A stretch of DNA of 64,000 bases, from assembly GCF_009811415.1 (NCBI RefSeq), contig NZ_BLIG01000025.1, positions 145,924-209,923 of the forward strand, read 5' to 3'. The notes under the pieces were generated by a model that saw only the letters and a program-made list of their open reading frames with translations, ran no database searches and was not told where the DNA came from. Both the position numbers and the translations under genes were made by a program. This document shows positions 10,374-20,056 of this stretch, in pieces. The DNA comes from Alteromonas sp. KUL106 (GTDB lineage Bacteria; Pseudomonadota; Gammaproteobacteria; Enterobacterales; Alteromonadaceae). The stretch's first letter is position 1; every line of letters begins with the position of its first letter.

Positions 10374-11183
10374 ATGCTTGATTCTTCTAATACCGTCACT
10401 GAGGACACCCTATCTATAGCGATAAGTCGTTTTCAAAGCTATTTTGGAGCTGATACTATAATTCTATATTCTCTGCATGAAATATTGTTTCTCGGTGAAT
10501 CCTATTTACGTGAAGAAATAGAGCAAGTATCGCTTGAAAAACTTGCTTTACAAATTACATCGAAGATCAACGACAAAGTTTTCGTGCACCGAGGTGTAGT
10601 TTCAAATTCTGAAGTCTGCTGTTACTTTTTATCTTTTAATGTGTCTTTCAACGAAGGCAATAGAGGCCAGCTTGTTCTTTTAAGGGAGAACAAGCCACTA
10701 GACAATACTCACAACCTCAATTTTATATCCGATTCCGGTCTTTGGGCTCAGTACATAACCAGTGCAGCTTTAATTGTTAAAAAAGAGGCAGAAAAAACTG
10801 AAGCACATAAATCTGCTGTTGCTGAGCCAAGAATTATGTTGGTTGACGATATTGAAATAAACAGAATCGTTGGCGAAATGTTGCTGTGTGAATTAGGTTT
10901 TACTGCTGATCATGCAAAGAATGGTGAGGAAGCTGTGGAACTTTGTAAACGCTTTAAGTACGACTTGATTTTAATGGATTATAATATGCCGATTATGAAC
11001 GGCCCTGAAGCAGTGAAGAGAATAAAAGAGGTTGTAACCTATCCTGTCAAAGTTATTGCTTGTACATCAGACGAGAGCGAGGAAGTAAGACAGTCTTGTT
11101 TCGACGCAGGAATGAGTGGGATAGTGATTAAACCTCTCACACAGGAAAAATTACGGAAAATAGTTTTCTCTACTGTCAGTTAA
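10374..11183 (+). CDS. Response regulator with C-terminal REC domain
   Basis: A cytoplasmic signalling protein of 269 aa. The last ~115 residues are a receiver domain: acidic pair D158-D159 (MLVDDIEINR), phosphoacceptor D202 (LILMDYNMPIMNG), the conserved Thr/Ser in ACTSDE and Lys in VIKPL. The first 145 residues look like a degenerate GAF-type sensor fold, but this is weak. No DNA-binding or enzymatic output domain follows, so it probably acts through protein contacts, as in hybrid-kinase phosphorelays. Its neighbour is an EAL-domain protein, which may hint at a shared c-di-GMP circuit, but the genes are convergent and about 320 bp apart. Confidence 0.8.
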   Translation: MLDSSNTVTEDTLSIAISRFQSYFGADTIILYSLHEILFLGESYLREEIEQVSLEKLALQITSKINDKVFVHRGVVSNSEVCCYFLSFNVSFNEGNRGQLVLLRENKPLDNTHNLNFISDSGLWAQYITSAALIVKKEAEKTEAHKSAVAEPRIMLVDDIEINRIVGEMLLCELGFTADHAKNGEEAVELCKRFKYDLILMDYNMPIMNGPEAVKRIKEVVTYPVKVIACTSDESEEVRQSCFDAGMSGIVIKPLTQEKLRKIVFSTVS

Positions 11184-11503
11184 GGTAACAACTTCTTGCC
11201 ATCAGATGGCCAGTTTTACTGATTTTTTTCATTTTGGTATTTTGTGAGAGCAGCTGTTCAGACCTCCTAGTTTTCCGTCTATAGCATAGCTGCCGCTATT
11301 GCCGAGCCTATTGCTGCAAGGGCTTTGGGTACTAATTGGGTGTTTCTAAGTGCGGTTGTTAGTACGTTTATATCAAGCCAACATCTGTGTCCGTCAATAA
11401 GATAGGGGCTGTTGAGAATTGGTCAATCATGTATAATCGAATTTACGCATTCGATTTTGAAAGTCTCAGGCTCAAATATGACTTTCTTCTAAACAAACAT
11501 GGC
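11184..11503. other. Intergenic region between convergent genes
   Basis: The 320-bp spacer holds no gene I can support. GCCATC-A-GATGGC near 11199 followed by T-rich sequence may be a weak terminator for the response regulator gene. Confidence 0.35.
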
Positions 11504-13252
11504 TTAGCGTTTTAACGAATTTGATAGCTTCATTTCAGTCAAAGGTTTTGAAAGTAAAAAACCTTGGAATGAATCGATATTAATATTTTTTAAATATGTG
11601 AAGTCTGATTCGCTTTCAATACCCTCAGCGACGCAGTTTAAATTAAAGCTCTGTGCCAGCTTTTTTATTGACCCAACTATAGCTTGTTTCTTCTCACACA
11701 AGCTGACTCGGTCTACAAAGCAACGATCTATTTTGATTGTACTCAGAGGGAGCTCGTTCAAATAGGCTAATGAAGAATGACCTGTACCGAAATCGTCTAA
11801 CATAAACTGAATTCCTTTCTCCTTTAATTCGCTCATCAGCAAACGGGTTCGTTTTAAATGGGTCATTGCGACACTTTCCGTTATCTCTATCCTTAAGCGC
11901 CCCCGTGATTTTGGGTATTTTGACATTAAGTACTCAATTTTATCACTGTACATGGAGTCTTTAAGCTGGATACAGCTCACATTCATACTCACGTAATCAA
12001 TGTACTCAAGCGTACTGTTTAGTGCTTTGCACACTTGTTCAGCAACAAGGTTACCAATGTCAATAACTAAACCTGATTGCTCAGCTACCGGAATAAACTC
12101 ACCGGGGGAGACATTACCTAAAAGTTTGCTTTCCCATCTTAATAAAGCTTCTGCGCCAATAATGATTTTTTTGTCGTCATATATTGGTTGATAGGCTAGA
12201 TAAAACTCATCATTTTGGAGAGCAAATTTTAGTGCTTGTTTTATCGCTATTCTCCTTTTATACCTGATGAGCAGTTCGTCTGTAAAAAACAAATACGGTA
12301 CCTCCGCATCCTTGGTTACTAGATCCATCGCAAACTCAGTTTGCTGTATTAATGTCTTTGCGTTTTCTGCATTACTTGTGTTTGTAAACTCTGATGGTTT
12401 AAACAATCTAATGCCCGCTTTGAATGTGAGGAAGAACTTCTGGGAGTCTATTGTGATATGGTCTTTTAACTTTCGCCGAAAATGCTGGATTTTTTTTGTG
12501 ACATGCTCGAAAGCCAAAGATTCTGTATGAGCAATGTCTTTCATAAGAACAGCCAGAAGGTCATGCTCTACTCTGGCAATTTTTACATTTTCACCTTTGC
12601 CAAAATTGACATGCTGCTGAATTAAGAGAAGCATGTCATCGTTGAAAGAAAATCTAACGAACTCCTTTGCAGAACTAAAGCGTTCAAAATCAATGAATAT
12701 CATCGCCGAATATCGAGAAGGAGTCTTGTCTGAGAAAAGTGCTTTCAATTCTTCATAAAAATTACCAAATTCATTGATTTTAAGCACTTGTGATTTTTCA
12801 AATTGTTGCTCTTTAATTGCGTTCTGCCGCACAGAACGTGCAAGTAAAATGGATAATTCTGTGGAAATTGAGGCGATCCTTTCTGCAAGTGTTTTACTGT
12901 AATAATACGCATCAGTAGTAACACATAAGTAAATGTTACTATCGAGTTCATCAAAATGAAGTTTTTGACCGCCAATTTTCAATGTAAATGTGGCTTCCCT
13001 TGACTGCTTTAAGAATTCTGCCGCACTCATCATTTTTTCAATCGACATAGGTAAACTATCGTGTGAGCTACACATTAAAACAGGCTTCCCTGTTTTAGAT
13101 GTTTTTACTACAGCCAAGCTGCTATTAGGTAGCAGTAGCGCTGATTCATTAATGCATTTCTGCATTAGAGAAGAGATATTGTCGTTATGGCTTAACGTTT
13201 CAAATAACTTAAATTTTCTGATTAGTGAATAGAGTTGCGTGTCAAGATACAT
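11504..13252 (-). CDS. GGDEF/EAL protein, probable c-di-GMP phosphodiesterase
   Basis: The protein (582 aa) has an N-terminal region of uncertain fold, a central GGDEF-like domain and a C-terminal EAL domain. The GGDEF signature is replaced by RVEHDLL, so cyclase activity is not expected. The EAL part keeps its metal and catalytic residues: AEALLRW, SMNVS, EITES, LDDFGTGHSS, IKIDR, AEGIES and the late Gln in QGFLLSKPL. It should therefore hydrolyse cyclic di-GMP, a messenger controlling motility and attachment. No transmembrane segment or signal peptide is evident, so it is probably cytoplasmic. It is transcribed alone, convergent with the response regulator and divergent from the Lrp-type gene. 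Confidence 0.85.
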   Translation of the reverse strand: MYLDTQLYSLIRKFKLFETLSHNDNISSLMQKCINESALLLPNSSLAVVKTSKTGKPVLMCSSHDSLPMSIEKMMSAAEFLKQSREATFTLKIGGQKLHFDELDSNIYLCVTTDAYYYSKTLAERIASISTELSILLARSVRQNAIKEQQFEKSQVLKINEFGNFYEELKALFSDKTPSRYSAMIFIDFERFSSAKEFVRFSFNDDMLLLIQQHVNFGKGENVKIARVEHDLLAVLMKDIAHTESLAFEHVTKKIQHFRRKLKDHITIDSQKFFLTFKAGIRLFKPSEFTNTSNAENAKTLIQQTEFAMDLVTKDAEVPYLFFTDELLIRYKRRIAIKQALKFALQNDEFYLAYQPIYDDKKIIIGAEALLRWESKLLGNVSPGEFIPVAEQSGLVIDIGNLVAEQVCKALNSTLEYIDYVSMNVSCIQLKDSMYSDKIEYLMSKYPKSRGRLRIEITESVAMTHLKRTRLLMSELKEKGIQFMLDDFGTGHSSLAYLNELPLSTIKIDRCFVDRVSLCEKKQAIVGSIKKLAQSFNLNCVAEGIESESDFTYLKNINIDSFQGFLLSKPLTEMKLSNSLKR

Positions 13253-13497
13253 ATGCTTACTTCATTACAGCGCTTTCATCTTAGATTACCACCAACGGGC
13301 GCGTTACTTGCCTTTTAAAAGAATGTTTTTGAGCGCTAATGACGGTTTAAATAAAGGTTTTCAAAGTATTTTCTTTATTATTGATGGCACTGGAAAATTT
13401 TAACCTTGAAATGATTATTTTTGATTAATTATGAAATAAGATTAGGTTAACTCATGTCTTATTCTTCGCAAGAAATCTATAATCAAGAGAGCATGTC

Positions 13498-13974
13498 ATG
13501 GATAAATTAAACTTAAGAATCATTAGAGCTTTGTCCGAGGACGCAAGAATTTCTTTCTCACAGTTAGCAAAAAAAGTCCATCTCTCTGCGCCAGCGGTCG
13601 CCGAGCGAGTGAGAAAGCTTGAGGAACTAGGGGTTATCACCGCTTATAGACCAATAATCAACTTAGAGAAGCTAGGGCTGCCAATAAGAGCATTAGTAGA
13701 GTGCGAAGTGCACAAGGCTCAAGAGAGAAAGTTAAAATCGATGCTACTTGATATGGATGAGGTGATAAAAATATATAACGTGACTGGTGTCACGACTTTT
13801 ATCGTTGAAGTTGGTGTAACGGCATTGTCTGAACTGGATTTATTTCTTGAGGGAATTATTGACTACTGCGATACGAATACAAAGTTGATTATGCAAATAC
13901 CAATAGAAGAGGCCCTACCAAAAGGGCTTGAGAAGATGATAGAAAAAAATATCGAGCGATGCGAAGGCCAATAA
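13498..13974 (+). CDS. Lrp/AsnC family transcriptional regulator
   Basis: A 158-aa regulator with an N-terminal winged helix (DKLNLRIIRALSEDARISFS, recognition helix near SAPAVAERVRKLEELGVI) and a C-terminal RAM/AsnC ligand domain (about 70-145). This size and layout are standard for Lrp-type proteins, which usually respond to amino acids and often regulate a neighbour and themselves. Possible targets are not evident: upstream lies the divergent EAL gene and downstream a convergent PEP-CTERM-like gene. Confidence 0.9.
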   Translation: MDKLNLRIIRALSEDARISFSQLAKKVHLSAPAVAERVRKLEELGVITAYRPIINLEKLGLPIRALVECEVHKAQERKLKSMLLDMDEVIKIYNVTGVTTFIVEVGVTALSELDLFLEGIIDYCDTNTKLIMQIPIEEALPKGLEKMIEKNIERCEGQ

Positions 13975-13998
13975 CAGCCTTCGCACTCATATTAACCT

Positions 13999-14658
13999 TT
14001 ACTGCCAATTACTACGCATATTGTTCTTATGGAAAACTGAGATAAGCAAGAGTGTGGCTAAAGATAACAGAATCGCTAGTGACGAAGGTGAATCCACTTC
14101 TGTGACTGTAAGGGTGTTGACCGAGGAAGCTAAGGTTTCTGTGGTCTCACTGAGTATTTCTTCAAAGGTTTCTATTGAAAATGTAACGGATATCAGCAAT
14201 TCTGACAGAGAATTCAGGTTAAACGGACTGAAATCAAATAGTAGTGCGTTCTCTCTCACCTCAATATTATCTATCGAGAATCCGTCTACTCCAACAACGT
14301 CAATGATTTCAGCGCTAAGTAAGTTTCTCGAAATTGTTGTTTTTATACTTTGGCTTGTTAAGACTCGAGTTCCATCAGAGCTTGCGCTCTCACTCGAAAA
14401 AACGCTATTTCTTACACTTGTAGTTGCAAAACCTAGTACAGTTTCATTACCAGGAAATACAAAATTTGGTAAAAGGCTAGGTCCAGTTAAGGGAGCGGTT
14501 AGAACACCTAAATCTAGGATAGTAAATAGGGGAGCCAATTCTCCCCCAAGCAGAGTTTCTTGTGTTGGCCTTACTTGTAGACTTTGCATCGAGATTATTG
14601 AAGCAAAGCAGAAGGGCACTTGACATATTAAAGCGATACCTACTAATAAACGTTTCAT
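13999..14658 (-). CDS. Exported protein with PEP-CTERM-like C-terminal anchor
   Basis: A 219-aa protein with a signal peptide (MKRLLVGIALI to CFA-S) and a Ser/Thr-rich, low-Cys body. It ends in EVDSPSSLAILLSLATLL, a few hydrophobic residues and a short Lys/Arg tail. This matches the layout of PEP-CTERM exosortase signals (Pro-Ser motif, transmembrane helix, basic tail), although the usual P-E-P is D-S-P here. Such proteins are usually passed through the inner membrane, released by exosortase and linked to exopolysaccharide. No exosortase gene is in the window. The body matches no family I recognise. It converges on the Lrp gene with 24 bp between them. Confidence 0.7.
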   Translation of the reverse strand: MKRLLVGIALICQVPFCFASIISMQSLQVRPTQETLLGGELAPLFTILDLGVLTAPLTGPSLLPNFVFPGNETVLGFATTSVRNSVFSSESASSDGTRVLTSQSIKTTISRNLLSAEIIDVVGVDGFSIDNIEVRENALLFDFSPFNLNSLSELLISVTFSIETFEEILSETTETLASSVNTLTVTEVDSPSSLAILLSLATLLLISVFHKNNMRSNWQ

Positions 14659-14871
14659 AAAAGCCTCGTTCTCATATTAATAAACTTTATTTTTTCACGT
14701 TTATTTTATCGGTTTTGATGTTTACGTGAGCTATGTAAAACATGTTAATGAGGGCAAATTTAAATGGTATTAAAGGATATACTAAACACAAACTTTTTAT
14801 TTTAAGGCAACCTTGCTTTCAAGTATTTGAAATACATTTAGCCAAAGATAGCCACACTTATCTTAATCGAT

Positions 14872-15750
14872 TCATTCTAAGATGGCTTGAATGTCCCTAG
14901 GTGTAGAGTTCTTATTTCCACCATTATCAGCACCAGTAATCCACCAATAAATCATGCCGGCATCTGAACTATCAAATTTGCCCGCTTGAAAGGGAACAAT
15001 ACCATCCCGTTCAGCATATTCGAGCATTTCGTAAATAAGCGAGATACCATCGTCTTTGCTATCTTTAGCCCAATCCCAAGCACTAATTGGCGTTTGCAAG
15101 CCTACGTTCTGGTCACCTATTTGATGTTCTTCAACACCGAAATCTAGAATTTGTTGCCATGTAAAATAGTCACCGCTGTTGTCATTTGCGGGGTGATGAG
15201 AAACCACTTTCACGTATTGTCGTTTGCTTACTTCTGATTCTTGTAACGCATAGCCGATAACATCAGGTTCACCGGCTTCAATGATCCACAAAGGTCTATC
15301 AGCGGTGGCATTGTTAATTGCTATTGTTAAATCTTCAATTGCTGCTTGTTGTTCTTCTCTACAATTAAACAGTTTTTCAACGCTTTCAAAAGGGCCAAAT
15401 ACATTGAGCGCGCGGTTTATAGAGCTGTCGAGTACCTGCTGACGTCTGCTCTCATTCTCTGGATCTATTTGATACCGCGCCTTGTTTTTAAAGGGGTCTA
15501 AATCGCAAGAGTGAGAAATATGAACAAGCCTGTCGGCAGCGTTAGCTTTCTCGAGTAACGCTAATAAAACGGGAGTTGCACCAATGTCATCGGGGTCAGG
15601 TGAGTTACCATCTATTACCACTGCAAGTGTACCGCTAGGTAAATTGATGTACTTAGGAGTCGAAGACTTGAATTGCTCACTGGTAATAGATATCGGAGTA
15701 CAAGCAGTGAGTGCAAAACTGGCCACTACAACGTTTGATAAAATTTTCAT
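14872..15750 (-). CDS. Lipoprotein with nucleoside-hydrolase-like fold
   Basis: The N-terminus (MKILSNVVVASFALTAC) is a lipoprotein signal with Cys17. The start of the mature domain, VVIDGNSPDPDDIGA, resembles the metal-binding aspartate cluster of the nucleoside-hydrolase superfamily and its DUF1593-like relatives. Such proteins are found in glycan loci, often without a known substrate. The C-terminal part has WWITGADNGG. The gene is divergent from GH43 across a short regulatory region, suggesting shared control with the ulvan locus. I cannot name a substrate; it may act on a glycosidic bond or only bind sugar. Confidence 0.6.
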   Translation of the reverse strand: MKILSNVVVASFALTACTPISITSEQFKSSTPKYINLPSGTLAVVIDGNSPDPDDIGATPVLLALLEKANAADRLVHISHSCDLDPFKNKARYQIDPENESRRQQVLDSSINRALNVFGPFESVEKLFNCREEQQAAIEDLTIAINNATADRPLWIIEAGEPDVIGYALQESEVSKRQYVKVVSHHPANDNSGDYFTWQQILDFGVEEHQIGDQNVGLQTPISAWDWAKDSKDDGISLIYEMLEYAERDGIVPFQAGKFDSSDAGMIYWWITGADNGGNKNSTPRDIQAILE

Positions 15751-15813
15751 GGGGACCCTTAGAATTGTTGACAGTATTACTTACCACTAGTAGGAGGTAG
15801 TTTTAAAAACCTT

Positions 15814-15832
15814 ATGATTGCTAATGATTGTT
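15814..15832. promoter_or_regulatory. Candidate operator: ATGATTG direct repeat with 10-bp period
   Basis: ATGATTGCTAATGATTGTT lies between the divergent lipoprotein and GH43 genes. It contains the heptamer ATGATTG twice, 10 bp apart. The same 19-mer with one difference lies just ahead of the second TonB receptor gene (57185-57203). A shared regulator binding site is an inference. Confidence 0.45.
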
Positions 15833-15922
15833 ATTTGTCAATAGTAATCAAAATGTGTCATTATGTAAATATTGTTAACGGTCACGCTAATACAACTTAT
15901 TAAAAAGAGCAGCAGAAATTTT

Positions 15923-17725
15923 ATGGACACACTTAAGCAAACGAACTTTAAAAAATTAGGTATTTCATCCATTTTTCTTACGGTGCTTTTTGGCTGTCAG
16001 GTCGATGCTTCGAGCACGCTTTCTGTACAAGAAGATACCAATAAACAGGCGACTACAGGAAGCTTTGGTGATCAAGGCGACGGCACTTACATTAATCCCA
16101 TTTTAAATGCCGACTACCCAGACTCAGATATCGAGCAAGTGGGTGATACCTATTACATGATTACGTCAAAACAACACATGTCCCCCGGTATGCCAATACT
16201 TAAATCAAAAGACATGGTGAATTGGGAAAACGTTGGCCATGCTTTTTCGAGTTTATCTTGGGCTCCCGAGTATAACTGGGATCGAATGAACGGCTATTCT
16301 TTTGGAGTATGGGCTGGTGACTTGGCGTATCACGAGGGTAAGTGGTACGTGTATCAAATTGATTATCAACACGGATTAATGGTTACAACAGCCGACAATA
16401 TTGAAGGCCCGTGGAGCGAGCCAATCATAATGCTTCCCAAAGCTGATGTATTAGACGATCCCGCTGTATATTGGGATGAGGAAACACACGAAGCCTACAT
16501 CATAGTTAACTCAGGCACTAAACAAAAAAGCGCAGATAACACCATCGAAGGTAATGAAAATCGAATTTACCGCATGAGCTGGGATGGCACTAAAATACTT
16601 GACGAGGGCAAACTGGTATATACCGGCATGGGTGCTGAAGCTGCCAAAATTTATAAAAAAGATGGGTATTGGTACATCTTTATGGCGCAGTGGACCATGG
16701 GAGATAAATCTACAAAGCCTGGCGTTAAAAACCCAAAGAATGATCGAAAGCAATTGGTTTTGCGGTCTAAAGAAAGTATCTATGGGCCCTATGAAGTTAA
16801 AACCGTATTGGAGAAAGGCTCGGAGTTTGGTGACCGTAGCGCAAGCCAAGGTGGTTTAATGCAAGCCCCTGACGGTAGCTGGTGGTATATGCATCAGCTT
16901 ATTCAAAATGACGATATTCCTTTCCAAGGTCGTCCACAATGTCTAGAGCCTGTTACTTGGGTAAACGACTGGCCAATTATTGGTGTAGATGAGGACAATG
17001 ATGGAATAGGTGAGCCTGTTAAACGATTTGAAAAACCGATAAAAGGTTACCCTATTGCGGCGCCGCGTTCAGATGACGATTTTTCTGCTGGCGATTTAGG
17101 CCCACAGTGGGAGTGGAATCATAACCCACGAAACAGTCACTGGTCGTTAACAGAGCGAGATGGCTGGTTGAGGCTTAAAGCGAGTAAAGTATTGCCGCAA
17201 GGCTCTGAATACGGGCCAAAGATTAACGAGTGGACTAATAATGACGGTTCTGACGGAGACTTCTGGCGTGCTAGTAACACTCTTAGCCAACGTATTATGG
17301 GCATCACAACGGGCACAGCTGTAGCGAAGTTCGATATCAGTGGTATTGCTCCAAACCAATTAGCTGGATTCGTTAGGTATGGTGGAACGTTTAACTTATT
17401 GGGCGTAGAAGGCCTAGAAGATGGTTCTACTCGTTTGTTCTACATGGACGGAATGAGTCAAAAAGAAATAGGCCCAATAATCGAAAGTGACACTCTATAT
17501 GTCAGAACCTCCAATGCGAGAAACAAAGCAACGTACGAATACAGCTTAGATGGAAAAAGCTATCGGGCTTTCGGCCCAACTTTCACTATCAGCTTTGGTA
17601 AATGGACGGGTGACAGATTAGGCTTCTTTTCTTGGAATGAGAAAAAGGACGACGGTTACATCGACGTTGACTGGTTCAAATACGACTACGATGGCCCTAA
17701 GGGTAGGAATCAGATGTTGTTTTAA
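15923..17725 (+). CDS. GH43 family glycosidase, lipoprotein
   Basis: A five-bladed propeller glycosidase, most often a beta-xylosidase or alpha-L-arabinofuranosidase. Features: lipobox LFGC after a short basic start, the GH43 opening YINPILNADYPDSDI (general base Asp), DDPAVYWDEE (second Asp) and GAEAAKIYKKDGYWY (acid Glu). The C-terminal ~200 residues form a DUF1349-like jelly roll (from DDFSAGDLGPQWEW to about the end), common in GH43 xylosidases. In an ulvan locus it probably removes xylose from xylose-rhamnose units. I prefer the ATG at 15923 over an upstream TTG at 15872, because the later start gives a clean lipoprotein signal. Confidence 0.88.
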   Translation: MDTLKQTNFKKLGISSIFLTVLFGCQVDASSTLSVQEDTNKQATTGSFGDQGDGTYINPILNADYPDSDIEQVGDTYYMITSKQHMSPGMPILKSKDMVNWENVGHAFSSLSWAPEYNWDRMNGYSFGVWAGDLAYHEGKWYVYQIDYQHGLMVTTADNIEGPWSEPIIMLPKADVLDDPAVYWDEETHEAYIIVNSGTKQKSADNTIEGNENRIYRMSWDGTKILDEGKLVYTGMGAEAAKIYKKDGYWYIFMAQWTMGDKSTKPGVKNPKNDRKQLVLRSKESIYGPYEVKTVLEKGSEFGDRSASQGGLMQAPDGSWWYMHQLIQNDDIPFQGRPQCLEPVTWVNDWPIIGVDEDNDGIGEPVKRFEKPIKGYPIAAPRSDDDFSAGDLGPQWEWNHNPRNSHWSLTERDGWLRLKASKVLPQGSEYGPKINEWTNNDGSDGDFWRASNTLSQRIMGITTGTAVAKFDISGIAPNQLAGFVRYGGTFNLLGVEGLEDGSTRLFYMDGMSQKEIGPIIESDTLYVRTSNARNKATYEYSLDGKSYRAFGPTFTISFGKWTGDRLGFFSWNEKKDDGYIDVDWFKYDYDGPKGRNQMLF

Positions 17726-17913
17726 TCTAGCCTGGATCGACGAATTGCTCGGGAGGCTCTATTACGTAATGGTCTTGCTTACTAAGTAAAAAGCTGTCTT
17801 GGCAATTTGTACAGAAAGTTAAATGAAAGCTGTAAAAGTAGTTGTCGAGTATGGCTACTCAATAGCAGTGTTCCCGAAAGGTTTGAAGTAACCAGTTGTA
17901 GGTGTTAGACGCT

Positions 17914-19947
17914 ATGAAAATAATTAATCAAGTCGAGATTAGAACGAGAATCGTCATTTTGGTAGTTATTCCTTTGGTTGTTACTTTGGGCTTGGCAATT
18001 GAGCGTTATAAAAACGCCCAAGTCGTGCTAGATAACATTGAAAAGCTGGAACTCTTGCATAATTATATTCAGCATCTCTCGCCTCTCGTTAATAGTTTGC
18101 AAGTAGAATTTCTTAACAGTTACTTAAATTTGCATGCTGTTCAACATAATACTGAAATTCAAAATTCAGTAGAGCAAAAGCTGCAAGCGATTCGCACATC
18201 AGTTGACCAAGACTTGGAGGCCTACCTTGACTTCATTAGCAATACTGAGGAGTTGGAGCAATTTCCTAACTTAGTTGGTAGTTTTGATAATCTTCGTGCG
18301 TTGTTCAATAAATTGCCAGCAGTTAGATCCGGCGTCGATAAAGGCTTAGTGCAAGAAGGAAAGCTTTGGACAGGTGGTACGTTAAGAGTATTGATTTTAG
18401 ACCTTATTAAAACCTCAAAGTCCGTGGTGATTTTATCCAGCACCAACTCGGAACTGTCGTTGTTGTCTAATGCGTATCAGAATCTAATTAGCGCTAAAAA
18501 TACGTCCGTATTTCAAATCGGTAATATTTACGTAAATATTTACAAGCCTATGAACGCCAGCGATTTTGGAAAAATCGTAAAGTACCAAAATGAACTGGAC
18601 GGATTACTCGATAACTTTAATTTCTTTGCTCCTGATGAGCTTGAAAACTTTTACTTTTTGCAACTTCAAGAGCAGGGTTTTTTTAAGGAGCTCTCGAAAA
18701 ATCAAGAGTTTGTGAGGAAAAATTATCAAACAATTATTGGAGCTAAACTTGAGTTGAATGGTGAACAATGGCTTGCTACTGGCGACCACATGATTAGTAG
18801 CTTCAATCAAGTTGTTCAACGTACCCTCGATACGATCGCAGCAACCAAAGATCGCCTTTATAAAAATGCGAGTGGTGCGGTGCACAACACTCTTATCCTC
18901 ATAGTTGGGTTGATAGTTGTATTAGCACTAGTATCGCTGAAAATCATTGCTAGCATTGATGTTCCCATTCGACAATTAATGCGAGATTTAACTCAGCTTG
19001 CCGAAACAAAAGATATGTCACTGCGCAACAAAATTGACGGTAAGAATGAATTAACCCAGGTCGGTAACGCATTTAACTGCTTAATAGAAGCATTTGAATC
19101 AACCTTATCTGAAGTGCGCAACAAGATTGTATCGATGAGTCAATCTAGTCACGAAGTTTCATCTGCTATGGAAGAGTCAATGAAGTTGATCGAAAATCAA
19201 AAGTCAGGAACGGATAGTATATCTATAGCTATTCACCAAATGACGGCCACGATTCATGACGTATCAAACATGTCTTCTTCCACCTCAGAAACGGTGCGAA
19301 GGGCTTATGATTTATCCGTTTCAAGTGAGAAAGATGCACAGCGTACTAAACAAAGAATGGATGCTCTTTTTAGTGAATTGGGTGAAACGGGTGAGTTAGT
19401 TTTAAACCTTAGCACTGAAGCGGAAAACATAAGTAATATTGTACAAGTGATTCAAGGTATTTCTGAGCAGACCAATCTATTGGCTTTAAACGCAGCGATT
19501 GAAGCTGCCCGTGCTGGCGAGGCCGGGCGTGGTTTTGCTGTGGTTGCCGATGAAGTTCGAGAGCTTTCGAAACGAACACAGGATTCCACCCAGCAAATCC
19601 AATCTCAAATTGAAGCGCTTATCGGTGGAGCGGCCTTGGCATCTAAAAAGATGCAAGATTTAAAAGAAAGCGGTTATGACACGGTTAAAACCGTGCAAGA
19701 AAGCACTGGGGCATTTTTGACTGTGAAACGAGAGCTTGATCAGATTACCGATATGGCTCACCAAATAGCCGTTGCTGCCGAGGAGCAAACCAATGTCGCG
19801 GATGAAATTAATAACCGTATTCATGTAGTTAAACAAGATGCTAACAACATGCAGCTGCAAGGTCAGAAGACGCTTACTTCCATAACTAACTTACTTACAA
19901 CTGGCGCAGAGCTAAAACAGAATATTGAAGTGTTTTCATTTAAATGA
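17914..19947 (+). CDS. Methyl-accepting chemotaxis protein with NIT sensor
   Basis: An inner-membrane chemoreceptor. TM1 (about 11-30), an all-helical periplasmic domain of the nitrate/nitrite-sensing (NIT) type (about 40-320), TM2 (about 332-352), a HAMP linker, and the cytoplasmic signalling coiled coil with hairpin tip [21 protein letters not shown]. It should control the CheA kinase and hence swimming. No other che genes are nearby, so it joins a core pathway encoded elsewhere. Its place between GH43 and a polysaccharide lyase suggests, without proof, that it senses a product of the algal glycan. I chose ATG at 17914 (AGGTG nine bases upstream) over a GTG at 17902. Confidence 0.9.
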   Translation: MKIINQVEIRTRIVILVVIPLVVTLGLAIERYKNAQVVLDNIEKLELLHNYIQHLSPLVNSLQVEFLNSYLNLHAVQHNTEIQNSVEQKLQAIRTSVDQDLEAYLDFISNTEELEQFPNLVGSFDNLRALFNKLPAVRSGVDKGLVQEGKLWTGGTLRVLILDLIKTSKSVVILSSTNSELSLLSNAYQNLISAKNTSVFQIGNIYVNIYKPMNASDFGKIVKYQNELDGLLDNFNFFAPDELENFYFLQLQEQGFFKELSKNQEFVRKNYQTIIGAKLELNGEQWLATGDHMISSFNQVVQRTLDTIAATKDRLYKNASGAVHNTLILIVGLIVVLALVSLKIIASIDVPIRQLMRDLTQLAETKDMSLRNKIDGKNELTQVGNAFNCLIEAFESTLSEVRNKIVSMSQSSHEVSSAMEESMKLIENQKSGTDSISIAIHQMTATIHDVSNMSSSTSETVRRAYDLSVSSEKDAQRTKQRMDALFSELGETGELVLNLSTEAENISNIVQVIQGISEQTNLLALNAAIEAARAGEAGRGFAVVADEVRELSKRTQDSTQQIQSQIEALIGGAALASKKMQDLKESGYDTVKTVQESTGAFLTVKRELDQITDMAHQIAVAAEEQTNVADEINNRIHVVKQDANNMQLQGQKTLTSITNLLTTGAELKQNIEVFSFK

Positions 19948-20056
19948 ATCAATATGGATATCAAAAATTCTAGGCTTAGGTCTTTAGCACAAGCAATTGA
20001 CCGCTTTTATAGTTAACTGATTTAATAGGTGTTTAATCAATAAACTGATAAGAATA

